The position numbers and the translations under genes were made by a program. From Capsulimonas sp. (GTDB taxonomy: Bacteria > Armatimonadota > Armatimonadia > Armatimonadales > Capsulimonadaceae): a stretch of DNA of 5,382 nucleotides. Positions 1-5,382 of this stretch are shown in pieces (the first letter of the stretch is position 1; each line of letters begins with the position of its first letter). The notes below the pieces were generated by a model. It did not search any database. It was not told the origin of the DNA and saw only the letters and a program-made list of their open reading frames with translations. The stretch is taken from contig JAOQAA010000298.1 in the NCBI GenBank assembly GCA_025963815.1, positions 1-5,382 on the forward strand, read 5' to 3'.

Positions 1-1187
<1,187 letters not shown>

Positions 1188-1200
<13 letters not shown>

Positions 1201-1297
1201 GTCGACGTCGCTGTTGCATGAGACGCATTTGGCATGCGTCGTGGCTGTTGCAGAGCCAGTCGGGTATGTAAGCGGCGCACGTTGGGGCGCGGGAGAA
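1188..1297 (-). ncRNA. Y-RNA-like gene 4 (closest to the Ro-like gene), head without tRNA consensus
   Basis: The ends pair in a perfect 11-bp helix, TTCTCCCGCGC (1297-1287) with GCGCGGGAGAA (1198-1188). An asymmetric internal loop follows, then a second helix, CGCCGCT with AGCGACG, with one C.A mismatch. This two-part stem matches that of Y-like RNA 2 at 1482-1617, including GCTTACATAC on the 5' side and CAACAGCGACG plus GACTTGCGCGGG on the 3' side. The head differs. It has a 5-bp hairpin TGGCT/AGCCA with a 7-nt loop CTGCAAC (1258-1242), one linker base, and a 7-bp hairpin GACGCAT/ATGCGTC with a 5-nt loop (1240-1222). These have the size of a T arm and a capped acceptor arm, but the T-loop consensus and the D arm are absent. 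I read it as a Y RNA with a derived or replaced effector head. It lies about 48 nt upstream of the Ro-like start. The exact ends are unknown. Confidence 0.65.
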
Positions 1298-1313
1298 CCA
1301 TATTCAATTTTTT

Positions 1314-1339
1314 GAAGCGCGCGCAAGTTTGGAAAGCAA
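1314..1339 (-). repeat. 3'-arm repeat of Y-like RNAs, copy in RNA 3
   Basis: A 26-bp stretch from TTGCTTT to GCGCGCGCTTC is identical at 25 of 26 positions to 2408-2433. It is the 3' strand of the terminal and inner helices. The matching 5' strand GGGGCGCGCGCCC is shared as well. The pair reflects duplication of the RNA gene, or selection on a common protein-binding stem. Confidence 0.8.
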
Positions 1340-1457
1340 TGTTTTTTCAGTGCTCTATCCACTGAGCTACAAGCCCTTTCGAGCCTGGAAGGATTCGAAC
1401 CTCCGACTGCTGGCTCCTTAAGCATATGTATGCTTTCACCATCAGGGCGCGCGCCCC
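1314..1457 (-). ncRNA. Y-RNA-like gene 3 (YrlA-type) with permuted tRNA-like module
   Basis: A terminal helix of 11 pairs joins GGGGCGCGCGC (1457-1447) to GCGCGCGCTTC (1324-1314), with two G.U pairs. A second helix pairs AAAGCA with TGCTTT. The head reads as a tRNA cut at the anticodon and re-joined at the acceptor end. First comes the T arm GGAGG-TTCGAAT-CCTTC (1404-1388). Next is a 7-bp acceptor arm CAGGCTC/GGGCTTG closed by a GAAA tetraloop (1387-1370). Then come TA and the D arm GCTC-AGTGGATA-GAGC (1367-1352). G18-G19 and T54-T55-C56 equivalents are present, so the D-loop/T-loop elbow can form. A short CTG/CAG helix stands where the anticodon stem begins. No anticodon arm and no free 3' CCA exist, so this is not a translation tRNA. 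This is the architecture of bacterial YrlA RNAs, partners of Ro proteins. AAGCATACATATGCTT could also fold as a local hairpin. Transcript ends are inferred from pairing. Confidence 0.85.
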
Positions 1458-1481
1458 ACTGTCCAACCAAGTACTAGTCTC

Positions 1482-1617
1482 CCCCGCGCAAGTCCGCGTC
1501 GCTGTTGTTACAAATTCAAACGCTCTACCACTGAGCTACAGCCAAGGCTGGTGGGATTCGGACCCACGACATTCTGATTATCTAATGTATGTAAGCGACG
1601 CGCGTTAGTGCGCGTGG
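1482..1617 (-). ncRNA. Y-RNA-like gene 2 (YrlA-type) with permuted tRNA-like module and short acceptor arm
   Basis: The outer helix pairs CCACGCGCA (1617-1609) with TGCGCGGGG (1490-1482), with one A.G mismatch. After an asymmetric internal loop, GCGTCGCT (1601-1594) pairs perfectly with AGCGACGC (1503-1496). A 5-bp helix TCAGA/TTTGA then matches the top of an anticodon stem. The tRNA-like head follows in permuted order. The T arm is GTGGG-TCCGAAT-CCCAC (1567-1551). The capped acceptor arm is CAGCC-TT-GGCTG (1550-1539), either 5 bp with two unpaired bases or 4 bp with a CUUG tetraloop. The D arm is GCTC-AGTGGTA-GAGC (1536-1522). The variable loop ends in GTC, so a G15-C48-type pair is possible. 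Two oddities: the T loop has C where U55 is normally found, and the acceptor arm is shorter than the usual 7 bp. A possible promoter lies immediately upstream, so this RNA may have its own start. It is not a functional translation tRNA for the reasons given for RNA 3. Confidence 0.85.
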
Positions 1618-1621
1618 AAAT

Positions 1622-1650
1622 ATTGTATTTTTGTTAATTCATAATTACAA
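1622..1650 (-). promoter_or_regulatory. Putative promoter in front of Y-like RNAs 2 to 4
   Basis: TTGTAA (1650-1645) and TACAAT (1627-1622) are 17 bp apart in an AT-rich stretch. The -10 box ends 4 nt before the first base of the Y-like RNA 2 terminal helix at 1617, so initiation would fall at or within the first bases of the RNA. The -35 box contains the stop codon of the upstream gene. The -10 matches consensus at five of six positions and the -35 at four of six. Confidence 0.45.
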
Positions 1651-2379
1651 ATTTACTCTCGACTTAATGAAATTCGTGAGATAGTCGAAAGCATAATCCA
1701 CATGATACTGATCTTCGGGAGCGATATGATGTACATTATCGATATTTGCCATCAGCACACTTAACGCCATTTCTGGCTCTAATAATTCCGTGAACGCCTT
1801 TTGATTCTTTGGAGGCATTGGGGCGCGCTTCGGCTTCAGCAACGCTTGCTTGGCGACAAAGAGACAATAATTGGCGCGCACGTGTGAGTTCTCACTCCCA
1901 CGCAAATGAGCGAATAACGGAGCAAGCGAACCTTCGAACGCTCCAAGGCAAGTGATCGTTTCGTCGATATACGACGAATCGTCTCCCTCACTTTGCTCCA
2001 TGTCTTCTTCCAGATGCGCCTGCATCACTGACAGAATCGCCTCTTGCTCCTCCGGAAGCATTGGCGCTCCTTCTTCTTCCGAAGCGCGCACAAGCACCGA
2101 AAGAAATTCGTGTCCCCAAACGAACCAATTGTCGAAGCAGAAGTCCAGAACCCATGGAATGCAGTAGGCAATTTCCGCCCAGTCGCCAAAGCAGCGGCAC
2201 CCATCCCACAGGATCGGAAGAAAATCATTTTCGCTCATGCGGGCCGGGTCAAGCGACAAAAACTTCTGAATGTCGCTCGGTTCGTAGCATATGCGGCAAT
2301 GGCCGATTGTTCGCGGCTTCGAGCGCTGCTTGAACGCGCCGCGCAGTTCCACCATCGCCCGGTCCACACGGACACCCAT
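1645..2379 (-). CDS. Uncharacterised 244-aa protein located between Y-like RNAs
   Basis: I chose ATG 2379 because GGGAG (2390-2386) lies 6 nt upstream. The frame is open further, to TTG 2433, but that part coincides with the 3' arm of Y-like RNA 1. The product looks cytosolic and helical, with no signal peptide or membrane segment. A cysteine cluster is visible near the N-terminus: H27-C28-x2-C31, then C61-x-C63, which could bind metal. An aromatic stretch follows (W57, W67, W76, W85, W88), then an acidic stretch around residues 101-137 (ASEEEG, HLEEDMEQSEGDD). Only weakly, from memory, the segment from CRICYEP to GDWAEI...IPWVLDF recalls a family of uncharacterised bacterial proteins with a CY-x-n-WGD-x2-DF-x2-FLPR pattern. 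No function can be given. The gene is visibly lower in G+C than its neighbours and is enclosed by Y-like RNAs 1 and 2, so it may be a later insertion into the array or a dedicated partner. Confidence 0.75.
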   Translation of the reverse strand: MGVRVDRAMVELRGAFKQRSKPRTIGHCRICYEPSDIQKFLSLDPARMSENDFLPILWDGCRCFGDWAEIAYCIPWVLDFCFDNWFVWGHEFLSVLVRASEEEGAPMLPEEQEAILSVMQAHLEEDMEQSEGDDSSYIDETITCLGAFEGSLAPLFAHLRGSENSHVRANYCLFVAKQALLKPKRAPMPPKNQKAFTELLEPEMALSVLMANIDNVHHIAPEDQYHVDYAFDYLTNFIKSRVNL

Positions 2380-2385
2380 CACAAT

Positions 2386-2390
2386 CTCCC
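2386..2390 (-). promoter_or_regulatory. Ribosome binding site deciding the start of the 244-aa gene
   Basis: GGGAG lies 6 nt before ATG 2379. The longer open frame, back to TTG 2433, has no such site and would translate the terminal helix of Y-like RNA 1. Confidence 0.6.
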
Positions 2391-2407
2391 AGGCCAATCT
2401 TAAAATC

Positions 2408-2433
2408 GAAGCGCGCGCAAGTTTGAAAAGCAA
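2408..2433 (-). repeat. 3'-arm repeat of Y-like RNAs, copy in RNA 1
   Basis: Partner of the copy at 1314-1339, with a single difference (TTTTC here, TTTCC there). The TTG at 2433 opens the over-long reading frame of the 244-aa gene, which is why that start was not used. Confidence 0.8.
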
Positions 2434-2553
2434 GGTTTTGGTGCTCTAACCAACTGAGCTATGGGGCCAGCTTGGCGACCCCAGAGGGACTCGAACCCCC
2501 GACCTCCCGCTTAACAGGCGAATGTATGCTTTTGCTGTCGGGGCGCGCGCCCC
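2408..2553 (-). ncRNA. Y-RNA-like gene 1 (YrlA-type), tRNA-like module with GCCA at the permutation loop
   Basis: The terminal helix joins GGGGCGCGCGC (2553-2543) with GCGCGCGCTTC (2418-2408), and an inner helix pairs AAAAGCA with TGCTTTT. The head is the most tRNA-like of the four. The variable loop AGGTC is followed by the T arm GGGGG-TTCGAGT-CCCTC (2500-2484). The acceptor arm is 7 bp, TGGGGTC with GGCCCCA (2483-2462), closed by the 8-nt loop GCCAAGCT. TA and the D arm GCTC-AGTTGGTTA-GAGC (2459-2443) follow. Read circularly, TGGGGTC-G-CCA would be a tRNA 3' end with discriminator base and CCA, followed by a 4-nt linker to the tRNA 5' end. There is no anticodon arm: the Ro-binding-type helix sits there. 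The RNA starts only 10 bp after the stop of the 66-aa gene, so it is probably transcribed with it. A short T run after the helix (GATTTTA) is too weak to call a terminator. Confidence 0.87.
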
Positions 2554-2563
2554 GTTTCCCGGC

Positions 2564-2777
<214 letters not shown>

Positions 2778-2794
2778 CACAATCAATTTTTAGT

Positions 2795-2848
2795 GCAAAC
2801 ACAAACAAAAACGCCCCCTCGGCACGGTGAGTGTGCAGAGGGGGCGTT
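2795..2848 (-). terminator. Intrinsic terminator or attenuator in front of the 66-aa gene
   Basis: A perfect 11-bp helix, AACGCCCCCTC (2848-2838) with GAGGGGGCGTT (2820-2810), encloses a 17-nt loop that can form a further GCAC/GTGC stem. On the minus strand it is followed directly by TTTTGTTTGTGTTTG, the expected tail of an intrinsic terminator. The plus-strand side is not T-rich, so it works leftwards. It lies between the promoter at 3084-3113 and the 66-aa gene. It would either end a separate ncRNA or control read-through into the Ro/Y-RNA block. Confidence 0.75.
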
Positions 2849-3077
2849 CATTTCGAAACGTCCTGGGGAGAGGTTCTGACAACGTTTAGGAAGCCAGCTC
2901 TCCTTTCTCTGCACCCGCGCCAATGCGATCCGTGATGACGGGCTGCGACGGTCGCAGTGTCTCCACGGTAAACGCCCCAAACGGCCTTCGGGCGTCTTTA
3001 TTCAATTGGGTTTTAATATTGAGCATTGCGTGATTACGATTCTATTGCGGCCCCGACTAGCGGCTGGCCGGCAATTG
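2810..3077 (-). ncRNA. Structured leader or independent small RNA of about 270 nt, class unknown
   Basis: This segment runs from the expected start point of the consensus promoter to the terminator hairpin and has no convincing coding frame. Local folds visible on the minus strand, in order: TTGC(C)GGCC with GGCCGCAA (3074-3045); ACGCCC with GGGCGT (2995-2972); a closed two-part stem CCGTG...CACGG around CTGCGA-CCG-TCGCAG (2968-2930); and GGAGAG-CTGGC with GTCAG...CTCTCC (2903-2867). The 12-nt loop of that last hairpin holds AAACGT, which can pair with ACGTTT just downstream (2861-2856), giving an H-type pseudoknot. The terminator hairpin follows. I could not match it to T-box, TPP, FMN, SAM, cobalamin, glycine, c-di-GMP, Mn or Mg riboswitch core motifs, nor to SRP RNA or tmRNA. 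It could be a cis-acting leader of the Ro/Y locus or a free RNA. Confidence 0.5.
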
Positions 3078-3083
3078 AGGACG

Positions 3084-3113
3084 ATTATACACGGGGCATT
3101 CCAGGAATGTCAA
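3084..3113 (-). promoter_or_regulatory. Consensus sigma-70-type promoter reading into the Ro/Y-RNA block
   Basis: TTGACA (3113-3108) and TATAAT (3089-3084) both match consensus exactly and are separated by 18 bp. The start point is expected near 3077. It lies in the gap after the kinase gene and is the only strong promoter seen in the window. Nothing else recognisable lies between the kinase stop codon at 3185 and this promoter. Confidence 0.85.
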
Positions 3114-3184
3114 GGGGCGTGGAAATTTATTTTCAGGGCGATGACGACGCGCGAATTCGCCTATATACAAACAAATGATCGCAT

Positions 3185-4114
3185 CTAGCAGTCGTATCGC
3201 GCCAGCACGGATTCGACCTGCGGCCAGTATTGTTCGCCGAACATATTGAGATGGACCAGCAGTGGGTAGAGCTGATGCAGCGGACGGCGCAGGAGATACT
3301 CGCCGGGAAGTGGGTAGGCGCTCTGGTAGGCTTCGAGGAACCCGGGCGGGAAGCCGCCGAAGAGCTGGATGTAGGCGAGTTCGACTTCGCGGTCGCCGTA
3401 GTAGACGGCGGGATCGAGGACGATCGGGTCTTCGCCCTGCTGAAGAAAATTGCCGCTCCAAAGGTCGCCGTGCAGAAGGCATGGGAGGAAACGGCCGTCG
3501 GCAAGGATCGTATCGACCTGATCGAGAAGGCGATGCAGACGCGATTCGCGGTCACCTGGGAGGCGGCCGAGGCGCGAGGCGATGGTGACTTGCGGCAGGA
3601 GGCGGCGCTCGCGGTAGAAGTCCGGCCAGGTCATCCGCCAAGCGTTCGGCTGCGGGAGGGCGCCGATGAAGTTGTCGCGCTCCAGGCCAAACAGACCGTT
3701 CTCCGATGTCGCCGTGCGATGCTGATGGGCCAGACCTTCGCCGAAGCGCCGGGCGAATTCTTCTACATCGCCGGGCATTGTCAGGAGATATTCCATCAGA
3801 ATAAAAGACGGTGTAACAGCAGACTTTTGATTCAGACTGGCGAGAAGAGCGGCGCCGGCGGGCGCATCGGAGACGGCGAGAATCTTCGGAACGCGCAGCG
3901 CGCCGACGGCGCGAAGGCGCTCCAGGCCATCGGCTTCGGCGGCGAAGAAGCCGGGCGGGCCGTCGGAATTCCATTTGACGACGATCGGTCCGTGCGCGGT
4001 ATCCACACGCGCGGCCTGGTTAATCATGCCGCCGGAAAGAGCTTGGGCGCCCTGGGGAGCGGCGCCGAGGAGCTGAGTCAGTGTGTCGTGAAGGGCGGTC
4101 GGGAGAACGCTCAC
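3185..4114 (-). CDS. Fructosamine/ribulosamine 3-kinase family protein
   Basis: This 309-aa cytosolic kinase has the aminoglycoside-phosphotransferase-like fold of fructosamine 3-kinases. It phosphorylates O3 of a ketoamine sugar bound to a protein lysine, which destabilises the adduct and restores the amine. Visible landmarks are the nucleotide-binding lysine in IVVKW (K47), a glutamate in AAEADGLERL (E60), LMEYL in the hinge (about 106-110), the catalytic loop HGDLWSGN (H215, D217, N222), and the metal-binding DPAVYYGDRE (D234). The C-terminal GGFPPGFLEAYQ and LHQLYPLLVHLNMFG segments are also typical. The length is slightly above the usual of about 290, partly from a short extra loop around ASLNQKSAVTPS (92-103). 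It starts at GTG within GTGA, overlapping the phosphatase stop by 4 bp, with GAGGAA (4128-4123) 8 nt upstream, so it is translationally coupled to that gene. Bacterial members often prefer ribulosamines or erythrulosamines. Substrate choice cannot be read from the sequence. Confidence 0.92.
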   Translation of the reverse strand: MSVLPTALHDTLTQLLGAAPQGAQALSGGMINQAARVDTAHGPIVVKWNSDGPPGFFAAEADGLERLRAVGALRVPKILAVSDAPAGAALLASLNQKSAVTPSFILMEYLLTMPGDVEEFARRFGEGLAHQHRTATSENGLFGLERDNFIGALPQPNAWRMTWPDFYRERRLLPQVTIASRLGRLPGDRESRLHRLLDQVDTILADGRFLPCLLHGDLWSGNFLQQGEDPIVLDPAVYYGDREVELAYIQLFGGFPPGFLEAYQSAYPLPGEYLLRRPLHQLYPLLVHLNMFGEQYWPQVESVLARYDC

Positions 4115-4572
4115 AGGCCGTGTTCCTCGCGGATATGGGCTAAGAGGCCTTCGGAAGCGGCCGTCACGAGTTCGTAAGTTTCCTCGAAGTTGCCGGTGTA
4201 GTACGGATCGGGGACTTCGGTAAGCCCCATATGCGACGCGAAGCTCAGAAACGAGACGACCTTGGCGCGGCCCTCGCCCATGGCGCTGACATTCGAGAGG
4301 TTCTGGTCGTCCATCGTGACGATATAGTCGAACTCACTCAGATCGCGGCGTGCGATCTGCCGCGCCCGGCCGTTGTACTCCACGGCGTTTTTCGCCAGAA
4401 TACGGCGCGTGCCCGAATGCGCTGGCTGCCCCACATGCCAGTCGCCGGTGCCGGCGCTGTCGACTTCGATCTCCGTGGCCAGCCCCGCTTCGCGCACTTG
4501 ATGCGCGAAGACGGCTTCCGCCATCGGCGAGCGGCAGATATTTCCCAGACAAACGAATAGAACACGGATCAT
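4111..4572 (-). CDS. Low-molecular-weight phosphotyrosine protein phosphatase family protein
   Basis: This 153-aa protein has the full length and all key residues of the family. The P-loop CLGNICRS gives the nucleophile C8 and R14 (CX5R-S). DSAGTGDWHVG follows with W45, and the general acid is D122 in PDPYY near the C-terminus. The enzyme hydrolyses phosphomonoesters through a phosphocysteine intermediate. ATG 4572 is preceded by GAGGG (4587-4583) at a rather long 10-nt spacing. It starts 21 bp after the TPR gene and overlaps the downstream ketoamine kinase by 4 bp. From published work recalled here, human LMW-PTP-A acts as a protein-ribulosamine-5-phosphatase, and bacterial ketoamine kinase genes often sit beside LMW-PTP genes. 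A role in removing the 5-phosphate before the kinase acts is therefore more likely here than tyrosine signalling, although the latter is not excluded. Confidence 0.93.
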   Translation of the reverse strand: MIRVLFVCLGNICRSPMAEAVFAHQVREAGLATEIEVDSAGTGDWHVGQPAHSGTRRILAKNAVEYNGRARQIARRDLSEFDYIVTMDDQNLSNVSAMGEGRAKVVSFLSFASHMGLTEVPDPYYTGNFEETYELVTAASEGLLAHIREEHGL

Positions 4573-4593
4573 ATCGAACGAACCCTCATAAGA

Positions 4594-5382
4594 CTATTTT
4601 TGTTCCAGGCTGGCGGGAAGCCAGTCCGTGGCGCGGGCGACGGCGCCGTGGAAATCGGTGTCTGCGCCGTCGTTCCAGCGATCGGCAAAGCGCTCCTCGC
4701 CAAGCGCTTCCTGCATCGCGGCCACAATGGCTTGATGACGCCTCCAGAGGTTCTGCGGAACATTGAGACTGAGCCGCGCTTTCTCCGTATCGGCGACCGC
4801 CCAAATGTAGACAGCGCGTTCAGGCTGATGGGAGGCCAACTCGCGTTCGGCGATTCCACGCAGGCAATCGATGATCCCGCGCCGATTATCAACCTCCACC
4901 TCGATCTCGATGCTCTGCCTCAGATGGACTCCCGCCTGTTCGAGATCGGCGCGGGCCAGGGCCACTTCTGCAAGTGAATACATCGCGCCGGCAACCGAGC
5001 GTTTGGCGCCCAGTCTCCGAAACGTTTGCAGCGAGGTGAAAAAACTCCGCTCCGCGCCGTCCAGATCGCCCAGCAGAAATGCGATATCGCCCAGTGTATG
5101 GATACAGGTCGCCTCGCCCTGCGTATCGTGAACGGCGCGGTCACCCGCGAGCGATTCTTCCAGGTGCAGGCGCGCCGCATCGTAATCTTCCAGCCGGATT
5201 TCGATCAGCGACAATGTGTGAAGCACCTGTACCAGCCCCCGCCGGTCGCCAAGCTCACGGGATAGAGTTTCGGCCTCCTTCAGCACCGTGAGTGCGCCTT
5301 GATTATCCCCCATATCTTTCAAAGGGAGCGCGATGTTGGCCAGAAGCGCGCCGGTGATGCCGCGCTCGCCGATTTCGCGCGT
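4594..5382 (-). CDS. TPR-repeat protein, C-terminal part (start beyond window)
   Basis: The frame is open at the right edge and gives 262 residues ending in LEQK-stop. Counting from the edge, TPR-type helix pairs of 34-40 residues lie at about 7-40, 48-81, 88-121, 128-160 and 168-200. They show recurring patterns such as LHTLSLIEIRLEDYDAARLHLEESLA and LGDIAFLLGDLDGAERSFFTSL. The end, ALGEERFADRW...FHGAVARATDWL, is like the C-termini of large regulators with an ATPase (NB-ARC or AAA) domain followed by TPRs. The missing N-terminal part may therefore be such a domain with a DNA-binding head, but that is inference. No start codon can be assigned. The in-frame TTG at 5322 is internal to the repeats. 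The phosphatase gene follows after 21 bp on the same strand, so co-transcription is likely. Confidence 0.85.
   Translation of the reverse strand, partial: TREIGERGITGALLANIALPLKDMGDNQGALTVLKEAETLSRELGDRRGLVQVLHTLSLIEIRLEDYDAARLHLEESLAGDRAVHDTQGEATCIHTLGDIAFLLGDLDGAERSFFTSLQTFRRLGAKRSVAGAMYSLAEVALARADLEQAGVHLRQSIEIEVEVDNRRGIIDCLRGIAERELASHQPERAVYIWAVADTEKARLSLNVPQNLWRRHQAIVAAMQEALGEERFADRWNDGADTDFHGAVARATDWLPASLEQK

Noticed and set aside
1352..1404. Ordinary tRNA gene at each place with D-arm and T-arm consensus (also 1522-1567 and 2443-2500)
   Set aside because: The T arm precedes the D arm in the direction of transcription, the acceptor strands are joined by a short loop, and there is no anticodon arm. 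A standard tRNA cannot be formed on either strand.
2380..2433. N-terminal extension of the 244-aa gene to TTG 2433
   Set aside because: It would translate the 3' arm of Y-like RNA 1. The ATG at 2379 has a good ribosome site.
2783..2980. Minus-strand frame of 65 codons inside the structured leader
   Set aside because: It crosses several hairpins including the terminator, has an arginine/cysteine-rich unlikely composition, and no supported start.
2965..3020. Plus-strand intrinsic terminator around ACGCCC/GGGCGT followed by TCTTTATT
   Set aside because: Only a 6-bp stem with a 12-nt loop and an interrupted T run, and no plus-strand gene lies upstream to terminate.
3230..4177. Long plus-strand frame of 315 codons opposite the ketoamine kinase
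   Set aside because: It is the antisense shadow of a gene with clear kinase motifs. Its translation shows no recognisable family and it has no convincing ribosome site.

Overview
The window comes from a GC-rich bacterial chromosome. Start codons follow purine-rich Shine-Dalgarno sites and there is a consensus sigma-70-type promoter. The mix of a Ro-like protein with tRNA-like Y RNAs, a TPR regulator tail and a fructosamine-kinase pair would fit Armatimonadota or another environmental lineage, but that placement is a guess. Every feature I can support is on the minus strand, so the transcriptional order runs from high to low coordinates.

Right part (3185-5382): the C-terminal part of a TPR-rich protein enters from the right edge. 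It is followed after 21 bp by a low-molecular-weight phosphotyrosine-type phosphatase, which overlaps a fructosamine/ribulosamine 3-kinase by 4 bp. The phosphatase and kinase form a probable protein-deglycation pair: the phosphatase would remove the sugar phosphate, and the kinase would phosphorylate the ketoamine so that it falls off.

Middle (2769-3113): a consensus promoter (TTGACA, 18 bp, TATAAT) fires leftwards into a leader of about 270 nt. The leader contains several hairpins, a potential pseudoknot and a strong terminator-like hairpin with a T-rich tail. No coding sequence is evident in it. It is either a riboswitch/attenuator or a separate ncRNA.

Left part (1-2764): this is the most interesting block. 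It holds a 66-aa small protein with a ubiquitin-like secondary-structure pattern, then a first Y-RNA-like gene, a 244-aa protein of unknown function, three more Y-RNA-like genes in tandem, and a Ro60/TROVE-like protein with a von Willebrand A domain that runs off the left edge. Three of the four RNAs contain a circularly permuted tRNA-like module: T arm, then an acceptor arm closed by a short loop, then D arm. A long terminal helix occupies the place of the anticodon arm, which is the design of bacterial YrlA RNAs. The fourth has the same terminal helix as its neighbour but a head without D arm or T-loop consensus. The whole block reads as an expanded Ro/Y-RNA ribonucleoprotein locus with accessory proteins, presumably for RNA binding or quality control.
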